Positions 1 through 5,746 of a stretch of DNA of 5,801 nt are shown piece by piece (position 1 is the first letter of the stretch; each line of letters begins with the position of its first letter). Origin of the DNA: Bacteroidota bacterium. Its GTDB lineage: Bacteria; Bacteroidota; Bacteroidia; Chitinophagales; UBA2359. The stretch is from NCBI GenBank assembly GCA_020629895.1, contig JAHDCM010000255.1, positions 1 through 5,801 on the forward strand, given 5' to 3'. The translations under genes were made by a program, and so were the position numbers. The notes under the pieces are model-generated. The model saw nothing but the letters and a program-made list of their open reading frames with translations. It was not told the origin of the DNA and made no database searches.

Positions 1-155
1 TAGCGATTTTCATCAGTTACCGAATCTGGAAACTTTTCTACATAAAGCCCATCTTCTAAGGCGAGTTCGTATTCATGGGGTGTTAACTCAATACAGTCTT
101 TTTGACAACTACCCAATAGGAGTAGTAGGAGAATAAAGATCATTAAGTGTTTCAT
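1..155 (-). CDS. small lipoprotein, N-terminal part (runs off left edge)
   Basis: The first 51 codons of a gene whose 3' end lies outside the window. The N terminus is MKHLMIFI followed by six leucines and GSC, a short signal peptide with a clean lipobox (L-G-S-C, Cys17), so signal peptidase II should cleave before Cys17 and the protein should be lipid-anchored. The mature protein begins CQKDC and continues with an acidic, soluble stretch. In Bacteroidota a Q-K-acidic run just after the lipid cysteine can act as a surface-export signal, and QKD fits that loosely, so an outer-leaflet location is possible. The ATG at 155 is preceded by an A-rich tract containing AAGGA (159-163), a plausible if close ribosome binding site. 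The gene starts 36 bases after the MarR stop on the same strand, so it is probably co-transcribed with and controlled by that repressor. I recognise no family. The last two visible bases (TA) leave open either a stop or a tyrosine codon. Confidence 0.75.
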   Translation of the reverse strand, partial: MKHLMIFILLLLLLGSCQKDCIELTPHEYELALEDGLYVEKFPDSVTDENR

Positions 156-191
156 TGTTCCTTTTTTTGTTATGAATTATAAAGGGTGCAA

Positions 192-623
192 TTATTTATT
201 TAGGTTATTATAAATTTTGTCTAGGGTTTGTTTGCAGGCTTCTAACTCTTCTTTAGAGATGCCTACTAAGGCTTTGTGCCGATTGTCTTTTACGATTTCC
301 TTTATATTGTCCATCATGTCAATTCCTTCTTGATTGACAGATAGTTTATTTTGCCTTCTGTTGTTTTTAACTGCTTTCCGTTCAACTAGCTTTTTCTTTA
401 CCAATAGATTAATCATTCTGGAAATAGAGGCTACATCTTTAAAGAGAAAGTTGCCTAATTCTGTTTGGGAGGCTTCTGGGTTCTCAAGCAGCTTTCTTAA
501 GAGCATAGACTGATCTAAAGTAATATTGGGATACTGCTGGTTTATTTGAGTAATAGCATATTTCCGATACTGTTTTATCGTGCGCTCAATAGCGTAGAAT
601 ATCGTATGTTGGGCTTTTTTCAT
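192..623 (-). CDS. MarR-family transcriptional regulator
   Basis: A 143-residue winged helix-turn-helix repressor of the MarR type, a cytoplasmic homodimer that usually binds a palindrome in its own promoter and lets go on binding a ligand or on oxidation. The N-terminal helices (about 5-30) and C-terminal helices (about 100-143) would form the dimer interface. The DNA-binding core spans about 38-100, with the HTH at about 51-75 (ASQTELGNFLFKDVASISRM) and a basic wing at about 82-97 (RKAVKNNRRQNKLSV). I chose the ATG at 623. An in-frame TTG at 650 would add nine residues, but it lies inside the predicted -7 element and a palindromic operator, and the added residues are simply the translated operator. 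No cysteine is visible, which argues against OhrR-type thiol sensing. The lipoprotein gene follows after 36 bases and is the likeliest target besides the gene itself. The ligand is unknown. Confidence 0.9.
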   Translation of the reverse strand: MKKAQHTIFYAIERTIKQYRKYAITQINQQYPNITLDQSMLLRKLLENPEASQTELGNFLFKDVASISRMINLLVKKKLVERKAVKNNRRQNKLSVNQEGIDMMDNIKEIVKDNRHKALVGISKEELEACKQTLDKIYNNLNK

Positions 624-652
624 TTGATGTATCAATTGTTGATATATCAAAT
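622..652. promoter_or_regulatory. putative MarR operator, 31-base near-palindrome
   Basis: Two 12-base boxes lie immediately upstream of the MarR ATG: TTGATGTATCAA at 624-635 (one mismatched pair) and TTGATATATCAA at 639-650 (a perfect palindrome). Their centres are 15 bases apart. Together with flanking bases they form one 31-base near-palindrome in which 13 of 15 base pairs match around the centre. Twelve-base AT-rich palindromes of this shape are typical binding sites for MarR/SlyA-type dimers. The site overlaps the predicted -7 element and transcription start, so binding should block RNA polymerase. Assignment to this particular regulator is inferred from position. Confidence 0.7.
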
Positions 653-678
653 ATAGGGCAAAAAAATGAAATTGTCAA
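648..678 (-). promoter_or_regulatory. promoter of the MarR-lipoprotein operon
   Basis: Reading the minus strand, TATATTTG (655-648) matches the Bacteroidota -7 consensus TAnnTTTG exactly. TTGACA (678-673) lies 17 bases upstream of TATATT, so the pair also matches the classical sigma-70 -35/-10 layout. Transcription would begin near 641, giving a short leader of roughly 20 bases to the ATG at 623. This supports that start and excludes the upstream TTG. The operator at 622-652 covers the -7 element and start point. Confidence 0.6.
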
Positions 679-791
679 GAGAGGGAATCACAAAGGACAC
701 AAATAAGAGAATACAAAGGCGGGATTACTAACAGTTAAGATGCTGGTAATAATAGATATGTAGGGGAACTTGTATATAACTCGTTGAGCCG

Positions 792-1535
792 TTAACGGAT
801 TAATTTCATAGCTTGTAATTTTTCTAAAAAGCCCTTTTTTTTGCGAGCAGAAACAAAGACAGCAGAGCCATCGCTGAGTTCGACAGTGCCTTCTTTGAGG
901 TAGCGGGTGATGTGTTTGAGATTGACGAGGTGGCTGCCATGAATACGGTGGAAGGATTGATCGCCAAGTAATGCTTGGTAGTATTTGAGGGTTTTGGTGA
1001 CGAGTATTTTTTGTTTGTTTTTGAGGTAAAAAATGGTGCAGTTTCCATCGGCTTCGAGGCGAATGATGTCTTCTACGGAAACAAAGGTAACACCTTCGAG
1101 GCTTGGGAGACCAATTTTTTGGAAATTGTTGGGTAGGTTTTCAACACCTGCTTGGTCGGAGCGGCCGCGTTGGGTTTCGTAACGGGCAACTGCTTTTTGC
1201 AGTTCAAGGATGTTGATGGGTTTGAGTAGGTAATCGAGGGCAGCGAATTTGATAGCGCGAATGGCGTATTGATCAAAAGAAGTGGTGAAAATGACGGCAA
1301 AGTCAATATTGTCCATACTTTCGAGTAGTTGAAATCCTTCATCGGAAGCGGGCATTCTAACATCAAGAAATACGAGTTCGGGTTGGTGGGTGCGAATGGC
1401 TTTCCAACCCGTTGAGGGTCCATCTGCCATATCAAGTATTTCGACTTGTGGACAGTATTCGGTTAGTAAATTGCGAAGAAGGTGGCGACTTCCTTCTTCG
1501 TCGTCGATGATGATGGCGCGTATTGCTTGGGACAT
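792..1535 (-). CDS. LytTR-family response regulator (LytR/AlgR type)
   Basis: A 247-residue two-component response regulator that would be phosphorylated by a histidine kinase and bind DNA through a LytTR domain. The receiver domain covers about 5-125: acidic pocket Asp11/Asp12, phospho-acceptor Asp58 in FLDVRMP, switch Thr84/Thr85, and Lys105 in the LLKP motif, all present. The LytTR domain covers about 141-245, with IIRLEADGN (157-165) and the signature FHRIHGSHLVNL (195-206). The ATG at 1535 gives a standard N terminus. The gene lies 24 bases downstream of gldB on the same strand and probably shares its transcript. No partner kinase is in the window. A run of eight A residues in the coding strand (842-835) falls in the C-terminal KKK. 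By direct count 841-960 is about 51% G+C, against 33% in 541-600 of the MarR gene. No obvious terminator follows the stop; only a small palindrome, CCGTTAACGG, overlaps it. Confidence 0.93.
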   Translation of the reverse strand: MSQAIRAIIIDDEEGSRHLLRNLLTEYCPQVEILDMADGPSTGWKAIRTHQPELVFLDVRMPASDEGFQLLESMDNIDFAVIFTTSFDQYAIRAIKFAALDYLLKPINILELQKAVARYETQRGRSDQAGVENLPNNFQKIGLPSLEGVTFVSVEDIIRLEADGNCTIFYLKNKQKILVTKTLKYYQALLGDQSFHRIHGSHLVNLKHITRYLKEGTVELSDGSAVFVSARKKKGFLEKLQAMKLIR

Positions 1536-1559
1536 GGCAGTGGGGGTGTGATTGATTTG

Positions 1560-2606
1560 TTATTCTCCTCGTCGAGGTTTGTAACGTGCTTTTTTTAGAA
1601 TTTCTTGGGCGTTGGTGATTTGCATGAGTTGAGCAGGACTAATATCGGGATTATTGTCCATAAACTCTTTTACAATTTTCCATCCTACCCATATCGGTAT
1701 TCTTCCTGGTGCTTCGGTAGGCAATCCTTTGGTGGTAGGTGCTTCGCTAGTGTATAGGAAGATTTCTTTTTGTTTGGTGGAATATAGTAATTCATTTTCG
1801 ACTAAAAAACTCCAGATGCCATTTTCACTTGCTTCACACCATGCTAGTTCGGCTTGTGTGTATCCTATTTTGATAGAATCGGGTACATCGGGTAAGAGTA
1901 AGTCGGTTAGATAGAGTATTTTCCCTTCGTAAATCATTTGATCAATTAAACGTTTTTTAGGGGGCTTGTTTTCAAAATGTGCTTTTAAAAGGGCTTGAAT
2001 GGCATTGGAGGAAAGGTAATCGGGGGTGAGGCGGGCGCGCATATATTTGGGGAATACATCAATAGGATAGAGAGGGAAGTCGCTGCCTAAGTGCAGGTCG
2101 AGATTGATACCCAAAATGCTTTGGTCGTAGGTGACAGCAGCGGGGCCAAAGGCAGAGATATGGCTGATAACTTTTTCAGGGACTTGTTTGTTGGGAAAAT
2201 AGTACTTGAAATACTTAAAGGCTTGGTTGAGTTCTTGTGCTTGTTTTTTTAGATTGGGATAGCAAAGCATGGTGGTATCGTAAAGAAAACGCATGTCTTT
2301 GTTGGTGGTGAATAATCGTAGTTGCTTTTCATAGGTGTTTGTATCACTTGCTTTGGCAAATTGCATAACTTGTTCTACATATAAGGCAAAAAAGTCGGGA
2401 TATTTTGCGCGTAAGGTTGCGAGTTCACTGGATAGCTGAGTGGTATCAATGGAGAATAAATCGACTTCAAATCGTTCTATTTGGGTGGTGAGTTGGATGT
2501 CGGATATGTCGGGGCGAGAACGTTCGGTTTTGCAGTTGGCAAAGAGTAGTAGGGCAAAAAAGGTGCTTAGGAGTAGGGAGGTGTGGTGAAAAAGTGCTTT
2601 GGTCAT
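1560..2606 (-). CDS. gldB: gliding motility lipoprotein GldB
   Basis: A 348-residue lipoprotein resembling GldB, which is required for Flavobacterium gliding and in practice linked to the Bacteroidota type 9 secretion/gliding machinery. GldB-like proteins also occur in species that do not glide. Residues 1-24 form a signal peptide with a hydrophobic core (LLLSTFFALLLFA) ending at Cys25 (lipobox F-A-N-C, with an unusual Asn at -1). Family-like stretches are IERFEVDLF (43-51), AKYPDFFALYVEQ, LGINLDLHLG (165-174), QMIYEGKILYLTDLLLPD (223-240), and near the C terminus GRIPIWVGWKIVKEFMDNN (from about 301) with a final RYKPRR. I see no HExxH zinc-protease motif. The length fits the family. The ATG at 2606 is the only start that retains the whole signal peptide; no Shine-Dalgarno is evident. 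gldC, next to gldB in Flavobacterium johnsoniae, is absent here, and a LytTR regulator follows instead. nadE is divergent upstream. Confidence 0.87.
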   Translation of the reverse strand: MTKALFHHTSLLLSTFFALLLFANCKTERSRPDISDIQLTTQIERFEVDLFSIDTTQLSSELATLRAKYPDFFALYVEQVMQFAKASDTNTYEKQLRLFTTNKDMRFLYDTTMLCYPNLKKQAQELNQAFKYFKYYFPNKQVPEKVISHISAFGPAAVTYDQSILGINLDLHLGSDFPLYPIDVFPKYMRARLTPDYLSSNAIQALLKAHFENKPPKKRLIDQMIYEGKILYLTDLLLPDVPDSIKIGYTQAELAWCEASENGIWSFLVENELLYSTKQKEIFLYTSEAPTTKGLPTEAPGRIPIWVGWKIVKEFMDNNPDISPAQLMQITNAQEILKKARYKPRRGE

Positions 2607-2740
2607 GAAGGTTGTTTGTTTTAAATCAATTTGTTTGGATGAATATACTTCTTTCCTCTTTACTTAACGTTGAAGATTTTATTTTTGGTGTATCTTTTTT
2701 TGTTCTGTTTTTTTGATACATTGAAACTAAATGAATAGTC

Positions 2741-2772
2741 TTTGTGTATTTAGTACAATAAGTATTGCTTTG
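2741..2772 (+). promoter_or_regulatory. possible nadE promoter
   Basis: TTTG at 2741-2744 could be a Bacteroidota -33 element, followed after 20 bases by TTGCTTTG (2765-2772), which differs from the -7 consensus TAnnTTTG at one position. A start near 2779 would give a leader of about 50 bases. The spacer is AT-rich and other partial matches exist (for example TATTTTTG at 2680-2687, without a partner), so this is tentative. I found no convincing gldB promoter in the opposite direction. Confidence 0.3.
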
Positions 2773-2802
2773 TGGTAAGTAATTTGTAGGTATTACCACA
2801 AA
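2769..2802. promoter_or_regulatory. inverted repeat upstream of nadE, candidate operator or leader hairpin
   Basis: TTTGTGGTAA (2769-2778) and TTACCACAAA (2793-2802) are perfect 10-base inverted repeats around a 14-base spacer, ending 29 bases before the nadE ATG. A related third arm follows: ATTACCACAAAA (2792-2803) recurs as ATCACCACCAAA (2810-2821), 10 of 12 bases identical and 18 bases apart. The repeat overlaps the tentative -7 element, as an operator would. There is no T tract after it, so it is not an intrinsic terminator. The regulator is unknown. Confidence 0.5.
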
Positions 2803-2831
2803 ACCTTTTATCACCACCAAAAATAATATAT

Positions 2832-4481
2832 ATGAAAGTGGCTATGGCTCAACAAAATTATCACATTGGTAATTTTGACGCTAATTTCGAAAAAATTTGT
2901 CAGGGAATAAAGGCAGCGAAGGAACAAGGAGCAGATATTGTTGTATTTGGCGAATTGGCTGTTTGTGGCTATCCGCCTAGAGACTTTTTGGAGTTTCGAG
3001 ATTTTATACAACGTTCAGAGCAGGTCATTGAGCAGTTGAAAGCAGTGAGTGAAGGTATTGCAATTGTGGTTGGTGCGCCTACTATTAATCCTGTAATAGA
3101 GGGAAAGGACTTGTTTAATTCGGCTTATTTTATTGCGGATGGCGAAGTGGTGCATATTGCTCATAAAGCTCTTTTGCCAACGTATGATATTTTTGATGAA
3201 TATCGTTATTTTGAGCCAGCTAGTGAATTTAAGGTGCTTGAGTATAAAGGGAAACGAATTGCTTTGACGGTGTGTGAGGATATTTGGAATATTGGCAATG
3301 AAAATCCACTTTATACGATTTGTCCGATGGATGAGATGGTCGCGCAGGAGCCTGATTTTATGCTTAATTTATCGGCTTCTCCGTTTGATTATAAGCATGC
3401 TGTTGATCGGATTGATGTGCTTCGTGCAAATGTAGAACGTTATGGAATTCCTATCTTTTATGTAAATAATGTAGGCGCGCAAACGGAGGTGATTTTTGAT
3501 GGTGGTTCTATTGTGATGAATGATGCAGGGATGGTAGTAGATGAGTTGCCCTATTTTGAAGAGATGGTTCGTACTTATGAGCTTGCTCCATTAATGGGGA
3601 GTGCAGGAGTTGTGGCAAAGGATCATGAGCAGCCTAAAGAGAAAATGGATTTGATTTATCGGGCCTTACTATTGGGTATTCGCGATTATTTTGGAAAATT
3701 AGGTTTTACAAAGGCTATTTTAGGTTTATCAGGAGGTGTAGATTCGGCCTTAACATTGGTACTTGCAGCTCATGCGCTAGGAGCTGAAAATGTGCGGGCA
3801 GTAATGATGCCTACTGAGTTTAGTTCGGATCATTCGGTGAGTGACTCGGTAAAATTGGTCGAAAATCTGGGTTGTCTATCAGACATTATACCTATTCAAA
3901 ATACCTTTCAATCATTTAGAGATATGCTTTCTAAGCAGTTTGAAGGAACGGCTTTTAATGTGACCGAAGAAAATATGCAGGCGCGTGTTCGGGCAACTTG
4001 TTTGATGGCATTATCCAATAAGTTTGGTTACATTTTGTTGAATACCTCTAATAAAAGTGAAGCGGCTGTGGGATATGGTACTTTGTATGGAGATATGTGT
4101 GGCGGTTTGTCGGTAATAGGTGATTTGTATAAAATGGAGGTGTATGCTTTGTGTGACTATATCAATCGAGATGCTGAAATTATTCCGAAGCATATTTTAA
4201 CTAAAGCCCCTTCGGCAGAGTTGCGTCCCAATCAGAAGGATAGTGATTCTTTGCCTGAATATGCGCAATTGGACGAGGTGTTATTTCAGTATATTGAAAA
4301 TCGGAAAGGACCAAAGGAAATTATTGAAATGGGCTTTGATAAGGCCTTAGTAGATCGGACATTGCGTTTGGTAAATATGAGTGAGTATAAACGTTACCAA
4401 ACTCCTCCCATGCTACGGGTGTCTTCTAAAGCCTTTGGTATGGGCCGTCGAATGCCGATAGTAGGTAAGTATTTATTATAG
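2832..4481 (+). CDS. nadE: glutamine-dependent NAD+ synthetase
   Basis: A 549-residue cytoplasmic enzyme catalysing the last step of NAD synthesis: deamido-NAD (NaAD) + glutamine + ATP gives NAD + glutamate + AMP + PPi. The N-terminal nitrilase-fold glutaminase (about 1-260) has its full catalytic triad: Glu41 in FGELAVCGYP, Lys112 in HKALLPTYD, and Cys148 in TVCEDIWN. The C-terminal synthetase (about 275-549) has the ATP-pyrophosphatase P-loop SGGVDS at 300-305, then NTSNKSEAAVGYGTLYGDMCGG, the PSAELRPNQKDSDSLPEY segment and a terminal PPMLRVSSKAFGMGRRMPI. The length fits the bacterial two-domain form of about 540-550 residues. The ATG at 2832 is preferred over Met5 because KVAMAQQN forms the first strand of the nitrilase fold. 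No Shine-Dalgarno is visible, only an AT-rich leader. It is divergent from gldB and 92 bases ahead of the response regulator. Both active sites look intact. Confidence 0.97.
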   Translation: MKVAMAQQNYHIGNFDANFEKICQGIKAAKEQGADIVVFGELAVCGYPPRDFLEFRDFIQRSEQVIEQLKAVSEGIAIVVGAPTINPVIEGKDLFNSAYFIADGEVVHIAHKALLPTYDIFDEYRYFEPASEFKVLEYKGKRIALTVCEDIWNIGNENPLYTICPMDEMVAQEPDFMLNLSASPFDYKHAVDRIDVLRANVERYGIPIFYVNNVGAQTEVIFDGGSIVMNDAGMVVDELPYFEEMVRTYELAPLMGSAGVVAKDHEQPKEKMDLIYRALLLGIRDYFGKLGFTKAILGLSGGVDSALTLVLAAHALGAENVRAVMMPTEFSSDHSVSDSVKLVENLGCLSDIIPIQNTFQSFRDMLSKQFEGTAFNVTEENMQARVRATCLMALSNKFGYILLNTSNKSEAAVGYGTLYGDMCGGLSVIGDLYKMEVYALCDYINRDAEIIPKHILTKAPSAELRPNQKDSDSLPEYAQLDEVLFQYIENRKGPKEIIEMGFDKALVDRTLRLVNMSEYKRYQTPPMLRVSSKAFGMGRRMPIVGKYLL

Positions 4482-4494
4482 TATTTGTAGATGT

Positions 4495-4525
4495 TTCGAA
4501 TTCTGCTAATAACTTAGTACCTTCG
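4495..4525 (+). promoter_or_regulatory. probable promoter of the OmpR-type response regulator
   Basis: TTCG (4495-4498) and TACCTTCG (4518-4525) are 19 bases apart. Each differs by a single T-to-C change from the Bacteroidota elements TTTG and TAnnTTTG, at standard spacing. A start near 4532 would give a leader of about 40 bases to the ATG at 4574. Separate transcription from nadE is plausible, though I see no terminator between the two genes. Confidence 0.42.
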
Positions 4526-4573
4526 TCAGCAAGCATCAGTATATTCATCTCCATTTTTATTCATACCTATCCC

Positions 4574-5254
4574 ATGGCAAATAATATAAAAATATTGGTT
4601 GTAGATGATGAGCAAGATGCTCTAGACTTTATTGGTTATAATCTGACAAAGGAGGGCTTTGAGGTAATAACAGCTAGTAATGGTTTAAAGGCTATTGAAC
4701 TGGCTAAAGAGCATCAACCACAGCTTATTTTATTGGATATAATGATGCCTGAATTAGACGGTATTCAAGCCTGTAAAGAGTTGCGACAAGTTCCTGAGTT
4801 AGATCATACACTTATTGTTTTCCTGACTGCTCGTAGTGAAGAATTTACCCAAGTGGTTGCACTCGACATTGGAGGAGATGACTTCTTGACAAAGCCTATT
4901 CGCCCTCGCTTTTTGATTAGTAAAATCAAATCGTTATTGCGTAGGTATCAGCAACAAGACTCCAATAAGGTGATTAAGATTGCAAATTTAGAAATTGATC
5001 GAGAAGCGTTTGTCCTCAAAAAAGAGGATACGAAACTGGATCTACCCAAGAAAGAATTTAATCTCCTTTATTTGTTGGCTTCGAAGCCAGGTAAGGTTTT
5101 TACTCGTGAAGAAATCCTCAATAAAATTTGGGGAACCGATGTGATTGTAAACGATCGAACCATTGATGTGCATATTCGGAAGTTGCGAGAGAAATTAGGT
5201 CCGAGTTATATCAAGACGATTAAAGGTATTGGTTATAAGTTCAATGAAGAATAA
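4574..5254 (+). CDS. OmpR/PhoB-family response regulator transcription factor
   Basis: A 226-residue two-component regulator with intact parts. The receiver domain (about 4-122) has Asp11/Asp12, phospho-acceptor Asp55 in LLDIMMP, Thr85 in FLTAR and Lys107 in the LTKP motif. The winged-helix DNA-binding domain (about 130-224) includes LDLPKKEFNLLYLLASKPG, the FTREEILNKIWG segment (176-187), the recognition helix around RTIDVHIRKLREKL (195-208) and the wing IKTIKGIGYKF. The closest general resemblance is PhoB-like regulators, but I cannot name the regulon. The ATG at 4574 places the first beta strand (IKILVVDDE) at the usual distance. In many Bacteroidota such a gene is followed by its kinase; here a terminator follows the stop directly and the next gene is convergent, so it is an orphan at this locus. 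Confidence 0.95.
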   Translation: MANNIKILVVDDEQDALDFIGYNLTKEGFEVITASNGLKAIELAKEHQPQLILLDIMMPELDGIQACKELRQVPELDHTLIVFLTARSEEFTQVVALDIGGDDFLTKPIRPRFLISKIKSLLRRYQQQDSNKVIKIANLEIDREAFVLKKEDTKLDLPKKEFNLLYLLASKPGKVFTREEILNKIWGTDVIVNDRTIDVHIRKLREKLGPSYIKTIKGIGYKFNEE

Positions 5255-5259
5255 ACATA

Positions 5260-5300
5260 AAAACCGACTTTCGAATTACTCGTAAGTCGGTTTTATTTTT
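5260..5300. terminator. bidirectional intrinsic terminator
   Basis: AAAACCGACTT (5260-5270) pairs perfectly with AAGTCGGTTTT (5284-5294) to make an 11-base-pair stem. The loop can extend by three more pairs (CGA 5272-5274 with TCG 5280-5282) after a T-T mismatch. On the plus strand the stem runs into TTTTATTTTTT, terminating the response regulator gene six bases after its stop. On the minus strand it gives TTTTTATG, so it can also terminate ytxJ, which stops at 5326. It sits between two convergent genes, as expected for a shared terminator. Confidence 0.9.
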
Positions 5301-5325
5301 TAATCAGGATTGAAAATACTATTCG

Positions 5326-5712
5326 TTACAAATTTGCTTTTAAGGCATCCACCGAAATGGCGTTGTGAGACGTATCGAACACGGCTTTCCCTTCTTTTAG
5401 TAAGATAAGTTGAGGTGACTGGTGTTCGACTTCTAATACTTCGGCGATACGGTTAGAAACAGGGCGAAAGGCAATCAAATCAAGGTAGTAGACTTCTACT
5501 TGCTCATCTGTCAAATCCCATTGTCGTTCTAGTCGTCCCTTTGCCATTGAACTAATAGAACAGCGTGTACTGTGCTTGAAAATAGCGCAAGGCACCTCCG
5601 TAGAACGGGCAATAATGGCGTCTAATTCTTCTTGGGTTTGCAATACTTTCCAAGCCAGTTTATCTGTCTTTTCTTCTGACGAATCTCCAAAGATTTTATT
5701 GAAAAAGCTCAT
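5326..5712 (-). CDS. ytxJ: YtxJ/BrxC-type monothiol bacilliredoxin
   Basis: A 128-residue cytoplasmic thioredoxin-fold protein of the YtxJ (BrxC) family, which removes bacillithiol from S-bacillithiolated proteins or otherwise takes part in thiol redox control. The family core is visible: AIFKHSTRCSISSMA (43-57) carries the single active-site cysteine Cys51 in RCSIS, where the Bacillus protein has TCPIS; SPQLILLKEG (99-108) carries the likely cis-proline Pro100; and TSHNAIS (114-120) closes the fold. Cys42 is a second cysteine nine residues before the active site. The length is usual for the family. The ATG at 5712 starts MSFFNKIFG, an amphipathic N terminus; no Shine-Dalgarno is evident. It is convergent with the response regulator and appears monocistronic. 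Bacillithiol synthesis is known in Bacteroidota, but no bsh gene is in this window. Confidence 0.9.
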   Translation of the reverse strand: MSFFNKIFGDSSEEKTDKLAWKVLQTQEELDAIIARSTEVPCAIFKHSTRCSISSMAKGRLERQWDLTDEQVEVYYLDLIAFRPVSNRIAEVLEVEHQSPQLILLKEGKAVFDTSHNAISVDALKANL

Positions 5713-5716
5713 CGTG

Positions 5717-5746
5717 AATCAATTATGGTAATGTTAATAATTGATT
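5717..5746. promoter_or_regulatory. perfect inverted repeat in the ytxJ upstream region
   Basis: AATCAATTAT (5717-5726) and ATAATTGATT (5737-5746) are perfect 10-base inverted repeats with a 10-base spacer, starting only five bases upstream of the ytxJ ATG. Arm centres are 20 bases apart, about two helical turns, which suits a dimeric DNA-binding protein. Alternatively it forms a weak, AT-rich hairpin in the leader RNA close to the start codon. It has no T tract and is not a terminator. I could not place a convincing promoter in 5713-5801. Confidence 0.45.

Noticed and set aside
724..750. ATTAC...GTAAT imperfect inverted repeat between the LytTR and MarR genes
   Set aside because: The stem is short, interrupted and AT-rich, with no T tract; indistinguishable from chance.
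789..798. CCGTTAACGG palindrome at the LytTR stop as a terminator
   Set aside because: It is only 10 bases with no loop and no following T tract.
700..842. Eight-A run near the end of the LytTR gene; a -1 slip would open a frame running to about 700
   Set aside because: The normal frame already completes a full-length LytTR domain, and the extended frame crosses the MarR upstream spacer with no recognisable sequence; a chance open frame is likelier.
824..1435. Open frames of 74 and 120 codons on the minus strand inside the LytTR gene
   Set aside because: They are other-frame shadows of a gene whose product is clearly identified.
1654..1914. Plus-strand frame of 86 codons inside gldB
   Set aside because: It is antisense to conserved gldB sequence and has no domain features.
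2626..2820. A 64-codon minus-strand open frame in the gldB-nadE spacer
   Set aside because: It needs a TTG start, has no recognisable motif or ribosome binding site, and lies across the repeats and likely promoter region.
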